From: Luteimicrobium xylanilyticum
Lineage (GTDB): Bacteria; Actinomycetota; Actinomycetes; Actinomycetales; Cellulomonadaceae
DNA: 64,000 nt
Assembly: GCF_009429125.1 (NCBI RefSeq)
Contig: NZ_CP045529.1
Coordinates: forward strand, 248,001 to 312,000
Reading direction: 5' to 3'
The translations under genes and the position numbers were made by a program. The notes under the pieces are model-generated. The model made no database searches, was not told the origin of the DNA, and was given only the letters and a program-made list of their open reading frames with translations. Below, one piece after another: positions 27,401-37,788 of the stretch; the first letter of the stretch is position 1; each line of letters begins with the position of its first letter.

Positions 27401-28222
27401 CGCGCCGTGCATCTCGAACGCGACTCCCGCGTCCTCGGCGTACATGAGGAGGCCGTTCTGGTAGGCCTGCGTGGATGCGCCGATGCCCGGCGACCAGGTG
27501 ACCGGAGAGCGCGGGTCGCCGAGGTCGAGGCCCGCCAGGACGAGCGACTCCTCCTTGTAGCCGAGGTACCACTCGGGTGCGGTCCGGTGCGCGTCGAGCA
27601 GGGCCTCGAGGGCTGAGGGGACGTCGTCGGACCAGCGGACCGCCGCGAGCGCGCCGTCGAAGTGGGACCCGCCCTGAGCGTCGGTCCCGAGGAACAGTGC
27701 GCCCGCGGAGGCGACCGTGACGGTGCCGCGCGGGAAGGCGTGCACGGCCTGCAGCGCGCCGTCGACGAAGACCCCGATCGTGTCGGTGTCGTAGACGAGT
27801 GCGACCACGTGCCAGGAGCCCGGCGAGATCGCCGTCGCGTACGTGGTGCTGGCGCCGTGCTTCGCCCCGGCGGCCGGGGTCACGTGCCCGACGACGGCTG
27901 CGCCGGCGGCCGTGCCGACCGAGCGTTCGACCGTGAGCGAGTAGGGCAGGAGCGTGGACGCGAGGACGGTCTGGGCGCTCGTGGGGAGCGCGTCCAGCTT
28001 GAGGGCGACCTGGACCGTGAAGCGTGCGGTGTCGGGGGAGAGCCCGGCGAGGTCGACCTTCGCCTTGCCGGCGGTGCCGAGGTCGAGCGCCTTCGGGAGG
28101 TTGCCCAGGGCGGTGTGCCCGGGACCGGCGACGACGGTGACGCCGGTGAAGGTGGCGGCTCGCGAGCCGTCGGGGTTGTGGACCGCCGCGCGGTCCAATG
28201 TGTAGTCGATGAGCGCGGACAT
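24482..28222 (-). CDS. Large modular protein: LamG-like, LGFP repeats, C2-like, putative Cys-protease domain
   Basis: 1,246 residues from ATG 28222, with GCGGAGG 6 nt upstream. Order: LamG/concanavalin-like domain (about 1-205, with a VHAFPRGTV strand and a GALAAVRWSDDV end); LGFP repeats (about 240-480; GLGFPTAF, TWGFPLTDE, QLGFPTSDEG); a C2/Ca-binding-like beta domain rich in Asp (about 490-630; IDVWDSDDGAPFGGGDDH); a protease-like domain with GGNCFGMSLES (Cys693), APHCIRPIGW (His787) and VHDPN (His806/Asp807); a hydrophobic stretch near 867-885; and a 300-residue Val/Thr/Gly-rich tail with a Pro/His linker. No signal peptide is seen. LGFP repeats usually bind cell envelope. The function is unknown; a processed envelope protein or an effector delivered by another route are possibilities. 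Confidence 0.85.
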   Translation of the reverse strand: MSALIDYTLDRAAVHNPDGSRAATFTGVTVVAGPGHTALGNLPKALDLGTAGKAKVDLAGLSPDTARFTVQVALKLDALPTSAQTVLASTLLPYSLTVERSVGTAAGAAVVGHVTPAAGAKHGASTTYATAISPGSWHVVALVYDTDTIGVFVDGALQAVHAFPRGTVTVASAGALFLGTDAQGGSHFDGALAAVRWSDDVPSALEALLDAHRTAPEWYLGYKEESLVLAGLDLGDPRSPVTWSPGIGASTQAYQNGLLMYAEDAGVAFEMHGAIWQLYTSLADPNPLGALVSDETDSRASGGRKSLFTGGGIYWSAASGAFPVVGHLYLSYERLDEAAGLGFPTAFADAVPGGLEQVFQNARLYLKTGTTVAHELHGAILAHFLATGATGTWGFPLTDESDVVRDHTPIGRYNELESCTIYWSGATGAFEVHGDIRRKYRDLGGPGGQLGFPTSDEGDIPGAPAPARYNTFQNGSLLWFGTFDGMIVATSFSLFLSKVDTVESEGLFMGQNDVYLRAMVADGPAMIVNQRWPATGDSDDHNVVQPNLRLPAQGGITTNRADQVLTVTIDVWDSDDGAPFGGGDDHLGTWTTQLTMANGWGLRESGGVLHSGHFSNINDIVLSVQPTPPPGGFSANDHWWAVANRGTQDIAYADYAAAFSDVDSSPEWWDLDDDLDRLFYALVIDGLARGGNCFGMSLESIYVDKNQSAFSLPLSRFGDWNQLVETFNTKHQYQVGSAPIWWFVDQFLSGRTHDPKTVFLETQAAAARGDDPVLCIAQNADFSGAPHCIRPIGWDTSTSPWTITVHDPNFPSTSRTLQVDPNANTFHYAGAGATYDGTSSSGGRLHYMPFHLLSSREHTPVWDAILLILAGTVLILGSDAETVSLTDLQGNDLDAFGARGRQLETAGASLEGLFVGVNGYSAGRTTGGGRIAELRPAGGPVVKDPGDGPVRTPPVHVPPVHTGPVVTGPVATPLVGRPVVGEVKLRRRASVQDVTLGLRPPVRVPLGSVTLKQVATGGVTRSKVATALAQDPAVSRALGDATVHEVAGNPKLVAQLTPAAQAAIGALQLAATASDYVHQVRAVRGGNLDYAVRHGLSKLHLTAPVAAGETASLALSGLGTARTVLGVTAQHDKAASVRIDQKLGVTGDSLKLVLDGVPLTGGQAAQINAKPGIGGVEVVSGGAHVDVTVSVEAVVAGRTTSHRFSVPLQDGVRIDPASVLSAGGLGVSQIGQVFGPSLSKSVVPSM

Positions 28223-28467
28223 GGTGTGCCTCCGCGGGGATGCCCGTCGGGTACCCCGCTGACGGGTCGGGCGCTTGATGCGTCCGGCATCGCGGGGAAC
28301 GACCTCGGTGCGGGGCCGGCTGATACGCGACGCGCCGCGCGTCGTCGGGTGACTCGGGGGTGAGTTTTGCTCCGGGGCGTGCCGCACGGGTAACCTGGCG
28401 TCGCCTGGTCCGTAGCCGTCCAGCCCTCGGGTCCTCCCGACGGGTCGTTCGGAACCGCGATCGGCGA

Positions 28468-28556
28468 GGAGACGTCGCATAGTCAGGTCTAGTGCGCCAC
28501 CCTGCTAAGGTGGTAACGGGGCAACCCGTTCGAGGGTTCAAATCCCTCCGTCTCCG
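28468..28556 (+). tRNA. tRNA-Ser(GCU)
   Basis: 89 nt. Acceptor arms GGAGACG / CGTCTCC with discriminator G, a long variable arm, and T-arm GAGGGTTCAAATCCCTC. The anticodon GCT is at 28504-28506 in loop CTGCTAA, closed by CCACC/GGTGG. CCA is not encoded. It lies beside the start region of the large modular gene and before the MFS 3' end. Confidence 0.97.
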
Positions 28557-28577
28557 CTCACGGGTTCGCAAAGAACG

Positions 28578-31245
<2,668 letters not shown>

Positions 31246-31249
<4 letters not shown>

Positions 31250-31839
31250 GACGGCTCGAGGAGCGTCGCGACGGCCCGGGCGCGGTCGAAGAGGCGGTCG
31301 GTGGTCGCGCGGCCGTCGCCCACCCCCGCGAGCAGCTCGAGCCCGAGCAGCGTGGCGACGACGACGTGCGCGGCGTCGTCCACGGGCAGCACCCCGGCGA
31401 GCGGGACGAGCTCGAAGACCCGCGCGACGGCGTCCTGCGCGAGCCCGCGCCACGGCTCGAGCCGAGCCTCGACCTCGACGTCGAGCCCGGGTACCGACGC
31501 CGCCGCGACGAGCAGCTCCGTGAGGACGGCGACGTGCCCGGCCTCGAGGTCCTCGGCCAGCACCCGCTCGGCCGCGTCGACGAGCTCGCGCAGCGTCCGC
31601 GCCCCGGCGAGCGTCGCCTGGTAGGCGGCGAGCCGGCGCTCGCTGACGTCGTCGAGCGCGGCCAGCAGCAGGCCCGTCACGGAGTCGAAGTGGTAGAAGA
31701 CGAGCGCCTGGTTGCAGCCCGCTCGGCGCGCGATCTCCCGCGCGCTCGCCCCGGCGTAGCCGACCTCGCGCAGCGCGTCGGTGGCGGCGTCCAGCAGGGC
31801 GCGGCGGGTCGCCGCGGTCCTCGGGTCGGACGGCGTCAT
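31246..31839 (-). CDS. TetR family transcriptional regulator
   Basis: 197 residues. The HTH covers about residues 10-55: TRRALLDAATDALREVGYAG, then ASAREIARRAGCNQALVFYH with FDS. The rest is helical ligand-binding domain. It is divergent from the Zn-dependent dehydrogenase gene with 103 bp between starts, which hold a dyad suited to TetR binding. It probably controls itself, the membrane protein downstream and the dehydrogenase. The inducer is unknown. Confidence 0.93.
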
Positions 31840-31867
31840 GGGGTCTCCCGGTGGCGGTTGGCAGAGA

Positions 31868-31887
31868 TTTCAAGCGGTCGCTCAAAA
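31868..31887. promoter_or_regulatory. TetR operator candidate
   Basis: TTTCAAGCGGTCGCTCAAAA contains the symmetric AGCG-GT-CGCT core with AA/TT flanks. It is centred between the TetR start (31839) and the dehydrogenase start (31943), so one site could control both. Confidence 0.6.
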
Positions 31888-31942
31888 GTTTGCTCCGCTA
31901 CCGTGGAAGCCGCACCTCGACCTGCTTCCCAGGAGGACCCCC

Positions 31943-32992
31943 ATGCGCGCTGCCGTCATCCACGGACCCCGGGACGTCCGGGTCGAGGACCGCCCGGACC
32001 CGAAGATCCTCACGCCTGGCGACGCCGTCGTCCGTGTGGTCGCCGCCTGCGTCTGCGGATCGGACCTGTGGCCCTACCGCGGCATCCGCGAGACCAAGGC
32101 GCCCCACCCGATCGGCCACGAGCTCGTGGGCGTCGTCGAGGAGGTCGGGGCCGACGTCACCGTCGCCGCGCCCGGGGACTTCGTCATCGCGCCCTTCTCG
32201 CTCTCCGACGGCACCTGCCAGTCGTGCCGCGCGGGGTTCACCTCCGCGTGCGACCACGTGACCATGTTCGGCGGCGCCGACCGCGACGGGCTTCCCGTCG
32301 ACGGCGCGCAGGGCGAGTACGTCCGCCTGCCGCTCGCGGAGGGCTCGCTCGTCCGCGTCCCCGGCCCCGTCGACGACGCCCTCGTCCCCGACCTCCTCAC
32401 GCTCTCCGACGTCATGTCGACCGGGCACCACGCGGCCGTCAGCGCCGGCGTCGGGCCGGGCTCGACCGTCGTCGTCGTGGGCGACGGCGCGGTCGGGCTC
32501 AGCGGCGTCCTCGCCGCCGCGCGCCTCGGCGCCGAGCGCGTCGTCGCGATGAGCCGCCACGCCGACCGTGCCGAGCTCGCGCGCGAGTTCGGCGCCACCG
32601 ACGTCGTCGCCGAACGGGGCGACGAGGGCGTCGCGGCCGTCCGCGACCTGCTCGGCGGCGACCTGGCCGACAGCGCCCTCGAGTGCGTCGGCACGAAGGA
32701 GTCCATGCGCCAGGCCCTCGGCTCGGTGCACGGCGGCGGTCGCGTGGGGTTCGTGGGGGTGCCCGCCGGTGGGTCCGAGCTGCCCATCGGCTACCTGTTC
32801 TCCCGGAACCTCACCGTCGGCGGCGGCATGGCGCCGGCCCGCGCGTACATCCCCGAGCTGCTGCCCGACGTCCTCTCCCGCACCATCGAGCCCGGGCGCG
32901 TGTTCGACCTCGAGCTGGGGCTCGAGGATGTCGGCGAGGCGTACGCGGCGATGGACGAGCGCCGGGCGATCAAGGTGCTCCTGCGCCCGTAG
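31943..32992 (+). CDS. Zinc-dependent alcohol dehydrogenase (MDR family)
   Basis: 349 residues from ATG 31943, with AGGAGG 6 nt upstream. Catalytic zinc ligands are in CVCGSDLWPY and PIGHELVGVVE. The structural-zinc lobe is reduced to three Cys (GTCQSCRAGFTSACDH), one less than usual. The NAD(P) fold has VVVVGDGAVGLSGVLAA. Members oxidise alcohols or reduce aldehydes in the cytosol. The promoter is shared with TetR. The last 23 bp overlap the 3' end of the convergent ABC permease gene. Confidence 0.94.
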   Translation: MRAAVIHGPRDVRVEDRPDPKILTPGDAVVRVVAACVCGSDLWPYRGIRETKAPHPIGHELVGVVEEVGADVTVAAPGDFVIAPFSLSDGTCQSCRAGFTSACDHVTMFGGADRDGLPVDGAQGEYVRLPLAEGSLVRVPGPVDDALVPDLLTLSDVMSTGHHAAVSAGVGPGSTVVVVGDGAVGLSGVLAAARLGAERVVAMSRHADRAELAREFGATDVVAERGDEGVAAVRDLLGGDLADSALECVGTKESMRQALGSVHGGGRVGFVGVPAGGSELPIGYLFSRNLTVGGGMAPARAYIPELLPDVLSRTIEPGRVFDLELGLEDVGEAYAAMDERRAIKVLLRP

Positions 32993-34460
32993 CGTCGCCG
33001 AGTGACGGGGGAGGTCGCGGGTCGGCGGTCCGATCCCCACTGGCGGGTGAGCTTCCCGCTGAGTCGGCGTCAGGGGCGGTCGGCGAGGGTGTGTGCGCGA
33101 CGGCGCGCGTCGTCCAGGTCGCCGCCAGGACGAGCGCGGACGCGCCCAGCACGCACAGGAGGAACTGCCCGACGACGGCGACGTTCGCGAGCGCGGTGGC
33201 GCCGAGGACCGGGAGCATCAGCATGAGGGCTCCGACGGTCGCGACGCCGACGGCGACCAGGAGCGGGACGAGGGTCTCGTCGAGGCGGGCGCGGTCGAGG
33301 GTCCGCTCGTCGGTCCCCGCGAGGCTCAGCGCGCGGTACTCGGAGCGCTGGTCGATCACGCGGCCCGCCTGCAGGACGCCGGTCGAGACGGCCGCGAGGA
33401 CCCCCGCGATCGCGAGCGTGAGGAAGCCCCCGGTCTTGAGGTCCGTCATGAGCAGACGGTCGGCCGGGGGCTGGTCGGTCGGGTCCACGAGGGCGAAGAC
33501 GCTGGTCAGCCCAGCCACGAAGGTCGCCAGCGCGACGCCGCCGACCGAGCGCCACGCCGTCTTCGGGGAGTCCATGATGCGGCGTCCCGCGAGGAGGGCG
33601 GGGACGCGGGTCGCGCGGGCCGCCGTCGCACGACCCGCGAGGGACATCGCGAACGGTCCGACGACGTTGAGCGTCGCGAAGCCGCCCACGAGCACCGTCG
33701 TCAGGACCGCGATCACGACCGCCTCGGACGCCCACGACGTGTTCATCGTGACCACCATCGCCACACCTGCGAGCAGGAACGGGAGGATGCGCGTCCACCG
33801 CAGCCCCGGCGGCGTGACGCGGGCCGCGACGCCCAGGGGAGTGATCGCGACCCGGCGCAAGGACACGAGCGCCGATGCCAGCGCGACCAGCACGACCCCG
33901 GCCACCGCCCCGAGGACCACCCACGGACCCACCCACAGCTCGCCGAGGTCGAAGGTGCGGCCCTGGAACCGGAGCTGCGCCACGAGCGGGATCAGCGCGA
34001 CGTACCCGCCGACCCCGATCACCGCCCCCACCAGGGCCTGCGCGGCGGCGTCGAGCGCCGTCAGCAGCGTGACCTGGCCCGTCGTCGCGCCCGCGAGCCG
34101 CAGGGAGGCGAGCCGGGCGTCGCGTCGGGCCGCAGCGAGCCTGGCTGCCGCGCCCCCCAGCGTCACGAGCGGGACGAGGAGCAGCAGCGACGCGATCCCC
34201 GCGTAGAGCGGGTACTGGGTCGTGTACGGGGTGGTGTCCGCGTCGAGGCCCTCGGCGACGCCCGCCGACCCGCCCGCCCGCGCGACGAACGCCATGAACC
34301 CGCCGACCACCACGAGCAGGATCGCCGTCGTCGTCGCGAAGGCCACGACCGCGAGGGTCGTCGTCAGGGCCTCGGCGCCACCGCGGTGAGCCGCCTCCCG
34401 CTCCCGTGCCCGACGACGCAGCAGCCACCACAGCGCGGCCGTGGCACGCAGGCGGGTCAC
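32970..34460 (-). CDS. FtsX-like ABC exporter permease
   Basis: 496 residues from GTG 34460. After a basic N-terminus (RRRAREREAAHR) there are about eight helices in two FtsX-type halves. The first helix pair frames a short extracytoplasmic loop (EGLDADTTPYTTQYPLY), then LRLAGATTGQVTLLTALDA; the second half contains ALSLAGTDERTLDRARLDETL. Such permeases pair with an adjacent ATPase for peptide or lipid export, as in BceAB-type resistance modules, though the large external loop is absent. The start overlaps the ATPase stop (GTGA). The C-terminal ~35 residues are Pro/Ser-rich and overlap the alcohol dehydrogenase gene. Confidence 0.9.
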   Translation of the reverse strand: MTRLRATAALWWLLRRRAREREAAHRGGAEALTTTLAVVAFATTTAILLVVVGGFMAFVARAGGSAGVAEGLDADTTPYTTQYPLYAGIASLLLLVPLVTLGGAAARLAAARRDARLASLRLAGATTGQVTLLTALDAAAQALVGAVIGVGGYVALIPLVAQLRFQGRTFDLGELWVGPWVVLGAVAGVVLVALASALVSLRRVAITPLGVAARVTPPGLRWTRILPFLLAGVAMVVTMNTSWASEAVVIAVLTTVLVGGFATLNVVGPFAMSLAGRATAARATRVPALLAGRRIMDSPKTAWRSVGGVALATFVAGLTSVFALVDPTDQPPADRLLMTDLKTGGFLTLAIAGVLAAVSTGVLQAGRVIDQRSEYRALSLAGTDERTLDRARLDETLVPLLVAVGVATVGALMLMLPVLGATALANVAVVGQFLLCVLGASALVLAATWTTRAVAHTPSPTAPDADSAGSSPASGDRTADPRPPPSLGDATGAGAP

Positions 34461-35248
34461 CGGTCGGCCTCGGTGGCGTCCGCCGCGGGCGCGACGAACT
34501 CGCGGACGACGCGGCCGTCGCGCATCGCGAGCGTCCGCCCGCAGTGCCGTGCGACCCCGGGGTCGTGCGTGACCACGACGAGCGCCGCGCCCGACGCCTT
34601 CGCCGCCGACGTCAGCACCGCGAGCACGTCGGCGCCCGTCGTCTGGTCGAGGGCGCCCGTCGGCTCGTCCGCGAACACGACGCCCGGCGAGCCCACGAGC
34701 GCCCGCGCGATCGCGACCCGCTGCGCCTGGCCACCCGAGAGCTCGCCCGGTCGTCGCTGCTCGAGACCCGCCAGCCCCAGGTGGGCGAGCCACCCGGCGG
34801 CGACACGCGTCGCCTCGGTGCGCGGGACGCCGTCGAGCATGAGCGGGATCGCCGCGTTCTCCACGGCGGGCAGCTCGGGGAGGAGCTGGCCCGACTGGAA
34901 GACGAAGCCGAAGTCCTGCCGGCGCAGCGCCGTCCGACGTGCTTCCGACAACGACGCGAGGTCCTCCCCACGCCACAGCACCGTGCCCGACGTCGGCGTG
35001 ATGATGCCCGCGAGGCAGTGCAGGAGCGTCGTCTTGCCCGAGCCCGACGGGCCCATGATCGCGACCGACTCGCCCGGAGCGATCGTGAGGTCGACGCCCG
35101 CGAGCGCGTGCGTCGTCGCGCCCGCCGTGCCGTACGTCTTGGTGAGACCGGACGCGACGAGCGGGGTGGGCGTCGTCGGACGCTGGCCGACGGGGAGCCC
35201 GGGCTGCGTCGTACTCGCCGGGACGGGGGAGAGGATCGGCTGGGTCAT
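34457..35248 (-). CDS. ABC transporter ATP-binding protein (LolD/BceA type)
   Basis: 263 residues from ATG 35248, with GGAAGGGT upstream. Walker A is [18 protein letters not shown] near residues 69-86, the Q-loop is FVFQSGQLLPEL, the signature is LSGGQAQRVAIARALV, Walker B is VVFADEPTGALDQTTG and the switch His is VVTHDPGVA. The LolD/MacB subclass fits the FtsX-like partner, whose start overlaps by four bases. A 35-residue Pro/Thr/Gln leader precedes the domain. The 226 bp upstream to tRNA-Arg hold its promoter; no operator or regulator gene is seen beside it. Confidence 0.95.
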   Translation of the reverse strand: MTQPILSPVPASTTQPGLPVGQRPTTPTPLVASGLTKTYGTAGATTHALAGVDLTIAPGESVAIMGPSGSGKTTLLHCLAGIITPTSGTVLWRGEDLASLSEARRTALRRQDFGFVFQSGQLLPELPAVENAAIPLMLDGVPRTEATRVAAGWLAHLGLAGLEQRRPGELSGGQAQRVAIARALVGSPGVVFADEPTGALDQTTGADVLAVLTSAAKASGAALVVVTHDPGVARHCGRTLAMRDGRVVREFVAPAADATEADR

Positions 35249-35474
35249 GGTTCCACCCTTCCCTCGCGGAAGGGGCGGACGCGTCGGACGGCGGTCGCGA
35301 CCTGCGGTGGTGTGCGTGCGACTCGGGGTGGACTCGGGCGAGCGGAGGGTCCGCCGTGGGTGTGATGTCGATCTCGGACGGGCCGCCACGGCCGGCCGGG
35401 CGGTCATACGGTTTGGGGAAGCGGGGTCGGGCACGGTAGTGTTTCCGTCGGCCCGTTCGAGAGAACTGGGCCGC

Positions 35475-35547
35475 GCGCCCGTAGCTCAACGGATAGAGCA
35501 TCTGACTACGGATCAGAAGGTTGGGGGTTCGAATCCCTTCGGGCGCA
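35475..35547 (+). tRNA. tRNA-Arg(ACG)
   Basis: 73 nt. Acceptor arms GCGCCCG / CGGGCGC, discriminator A, and D-arm GCTC with loop AACGGATA. The anticodon ACG lies in loop CTACGGA closed by TCTGA/TCAGA, and the T-arm is GGGGGTTCGAATCCCTT. CCA is not encoded (ACA follows). Confidence 0.97.
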
Positions 35548-35555
35548 CATACTGG

Positions 35556-35593
35556 AAGGCCCGGAACCGCAAGGTTCCGGGCCTTCTTCTTTT
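35556..35593 (+). terminator. Rho-independent terminator after tRNA-Arg
   Basis: A 13-bp stem (35556-35568 with 35573-35585), loop GCAA, then CTTCTTTT. It is the most classical terminator in the window, and it lies 8 nt after the tRNA. Confidence 0.93.
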
Positions 35594-35629
35594 ACTCGGC
35601 ACTCGCGCACCGGCGGCGGTCGTCCTTCG

Positions 35630-36856
35630 TCAGCGCAGCGTTCTGATCTGCCGGTTCGTGGCGAACACGGCGCAGAGCACGCTCATCGCGAGCCCGCTGC
35701 ACACGGTCGCGACCAGGACCGACGACCGGCCGGCGGCCAGGCCGAAGACGAAGACCGTCGCGGGTGTGAGCAGGAGGTCGCCGAGGTTGCTGACCGAGGA
35801 GACCCGGCCGAGGTGGCTCGGTGCGATGATCCGCTGGAACGACCCGCTCAGCCAGACGGAGGCCACCCCCGCGGTGAGACCGACCAGTGCCATGCCCGCG
35901 ACCAGGGCGACGCGACTCGGCAGGCCGACGCTCGCGAGCCCGACGCCTTGGAGCACGAGGACCAGGAACGCTCTGCGCGGCAGGTGGTCGCCCTGCCAGC
36001 GGATGCCGGCGACGGAACCCACGATGGCCGCAGCCGCGAACGTGGCCTCCGAGGCGCCCAACCAGCCCGAGCCCCAGTGCGACTGCGAGACCCGTAGTGC
36101 GACCCCGAGGGAGAAGACGGGCGTCACGAACACGTTCAGCGCAGCCAGGCCGACCAGGAAGACCCGCGCGACGGCGGTCTGGCGGATGTAGTCCCACCCC
36201 GATCGCAACGACGCGCCCACGGACTCCTTCGTGGTGCGGGGGAGCCGGAACCGCGTGCGGACGACCAGGAGCAGCACCATGGCGACGGCGAGGAAGGTCA
36301 GGCCGTCGACGAGCATCGAGACGCCGAACCCCCACTGGATGACGACCGCGCCCAGCGGTGCGCCGAGCAGCCGAGCGAGGCGGGAGCCGGTCTGCGACCA
36401 TCCGCTGACCGTCACCAGGTCGTCGCTGCGGACCAGCTGGCGTGCGAGCGTCGACGCGGCCGGGCTGCTGAGCCCGCTGATCGTCCCGAAGCAGATGGCG
36501 ACGACGAAGAGCACCGAGGCTGCATGGAGCCCGCTCTGCCACGCGATCGTCGCGACGCCGAGGACGGCCACGCGGGAGAGCTGTCCGGCCATCATCACCC
36601 GACGGGTGTCGAAGCGATCCGCGATGACGCCGCCGAGGAGCGTGCACAGCGCCTGCGGCAGCATCTCGATGCCGAGCACCAACCCTGCGGTGCCCGGGGC
36701 GAGGAGATGCACGGCGGTCCAGGCCAGTCCGATCGTGAAGACGGTGTCGCCGGTCGTGGACACCAGCGCGGCCAGCACGTACGCCTGCACCATCCGGTCC
36801 CGCCGGACGGCCGGCGGTTCCGTCCCGATGAGCCGTGGCTCGGCGGACGTCGTCAT
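35630..36856 (-). CDS. MFS transporter (MFS_3 / enterobactin-exporter-like)
   Basis: 408 residues with about 12 hydrophobic helices. Motif-A-like GGVIADRFDTRRVMMAGQL is at about 68-86, and ISGLSSPAASTLARQLV and SLRSGWDYIRQT are typical of the EntS/MefA-like group, which exports macrolides or siderophores. Its start ATG overlaps the stop of the upstream ArsR-like regulator by four bases, so regulator and pump are a two-gene operon. The substrate is unknown. Confidence 0.92.
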   Translation of the reverse strand: MTTSAEPRLIGTEPPAVRRDRMVQAYVLAALVSTTGDTVFTIGLAWTAVHLLAPGTAGLVLGIEMLPQALCTLLGGVIADRFDTRRVMMAGQLSRVAVLGVATIAWQSGLHAASVLFVVAICFGTISGLSSPAASTLARQLVRSDDLVTVSGWSQTGSRLARLLGAPLGAVVIQWGFGVSMLVDGLTFLAVAMVLLLVVRTRFRLPRTTKESVGASLRSGWDYIRQTAVARVFLVGLAALNVFVTPVFSLGVALRVSQSHWGSGWLGASEATFAAAAIVGSVAGIRWQGDHLPRRAFLVLVLQGVGLASVGLPSRVALVAGMALVGLTAGVASVWLSGSFQRIIAPSHLGRVSSVSNLGDLLLTPATVFVFGLAAGRSSVLVATVCSGLAMSVLCAVFATNRQIRTLR

Positions 36857-37497
36857 GCCGAGCCCGGTTCGCTCGGAAAGACGCGCGCGATCATGCGCAC
36901 CGGTCGGCGCTCGGCGTCGGGATGCTCCTCGGCGTCGGCGCGCACTTCCGACGTCCATCGCTCGACAAGGGCGGTGATGCGTCCGGCGAGGTCTTCCATC
37001 TGTGCCGCGGTCGCAGGCAGGAAGGTGTCGGACGCCAGGCCGTGCCGCCATTCCTGCGGCAGCGTGTCGCGATCGCGCATCCACCGCACCACCGCAGCGG
37101 TGAGGTAGTCGAGGTTCGCTCGCTCCGCGGTATCCGCCACCTGTCGGCCGACGCTCCCGTCGGTGTACCGGTCGCTGCTCCACGACAGCCGCCTCGTGAC
37201 TCCCCGCCACCAGGACTCCCGGGTGTCGCGCGCCAGCTCGGGCGCCGGCACGACGAACCCGGCTCGGTGCAGAGGCTTCAGGTGGTGGCTGATCGAGCCG
37301 ACCGGGAGGCCGAGCCGGCGCGCAAGGTCCCCGACGGTCGCGGGCCCCTCCTGGGTCAGGGTCTCGAAGATGCGACGCCGTACCGGGTGGTGCAGCGCGA
37401 TCAGCGCGTCGATCAGGACGGCACCCGAGGGCGCGTCGGGCAGGTCCGCCGGTGGTGCTGAGTCCGTATGCCGCTCCGCGGCCGTTCTGCGTGGCAT
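36853..37497 (-). CDS. ArsR-like winged-helix regulator of the MFS pump
   Basis: 214 residues from ATG 37497 (an in-frame start 36 bp upstream exists but would cover the operator). The winged helix is at about 25-95: LHHPVRRRIFETLTQEGPAT, then VGDLARRLGLPVGSISHHLK and PLHRAGFVVP. A C-terminal domain of about 110 residues includes RWMRDRDTLPQEW and may bind the ligand. The family resembles the ArsR-type regulators found before macrolide pumps. A near-ideal dyad lies 32 bp upstream of the start, consistent with autoregulation of this operon. Confidence 0.92.
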   Translation of the reverse strand: MPRRTAAERHTDSAPPADLPDAPSGAVLIDALIALHHPVRRRIFETLTQEGPATVGDLARRLGLPVGSISHHLKPLHRAGFVVPAPELARDTRESWWRGVTRRLSWSSDRYTDGSVGRQVADTAERANLDYLTAAVVRWMRDRDTLPQEWRHGLASDTFLPATAAQMEDLAGRITALVERWTSEVRADAEEHPDAERRPVRMIARVFPSEPGSA

Positions 37498-37528
37498 GAA
37501 CACCAGCCTGGTCCGCCCGGACGGCACG

Positions 37529-37544
37529 TACAAGAGGTCTTGTA
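37529..37544. promoter_or_regulatory. Operator of the ArsR/MFS operon
   Basis: TACAAGA-GG-TCTTGTA is a perfect 7-bp inverted repeat with a 2-bp centre. It overlaps an A/T-rich GTTATAC hexamer on the minus strand (37544-37550) that could be the -10 element. It lies 32 bp upstream of the regulator start. AT-rich DNA is rare here, which adds weight. Confidence 0.8.
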
Positions 37545-37601
37545 TAACTCGCGGTAGCCGGTCCCGGTGCGAAGGTCTCCGACCTTCCCTAGCCTGGGGC
37601 G

Positions 37602-37766
37602 ATGTTGACTCTCGTGATCGTCCTGCTGGTCGTGTGGGCTGTGCTCGCGGTCCTCGGGTTCGCCATCAAGGGGCTCCTGTGGCTCGCGATCATCGGACTC
37701 ATCCTGTTCCTCGGCACGCTGATCATCAGCTTCGTGCGGCGGTCGGCGCGCAAGAGCAAGAGCTGA
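37602..37766 (+). CDS. Small two-helix membrane protein, 54 residues
   Basis: ATG 37602 to TGA 37766. Two hydrophobic segments (LTLVIVLLVVWAVLAVLGF and LLWLAIIGLILFLGTLIISF) are separated by AIKG and end in a basic tail RRSARKSKS. No ribosome-binding site is seen, but TAGCCT at 37590-37595 leaves a 6-nt leader, so the gene is likely leaderless. Codon third positions are strongly G/C, as in its neighbours, which supports a real gene. It resembles the small DUF-type membrane proteins common in actinobacteria; the function is unknown. Confidence 0.75.
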   Translation: MLTLVIVLLVVWAVLAVLGFAIKGLLWLAIIGLILFLGTLIISFVRRSARKSKS

Positions 37767-37788
37767 CGGCGCAGCGCGCGCTCGGGCC

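Noticed and set aside
24617-27616. Plus-strand open frame of 999 codons opposite the modular protein
   Set aside because: No domain or start signal; the minus strand has LGFP repeats and a good ribosome-binding site.
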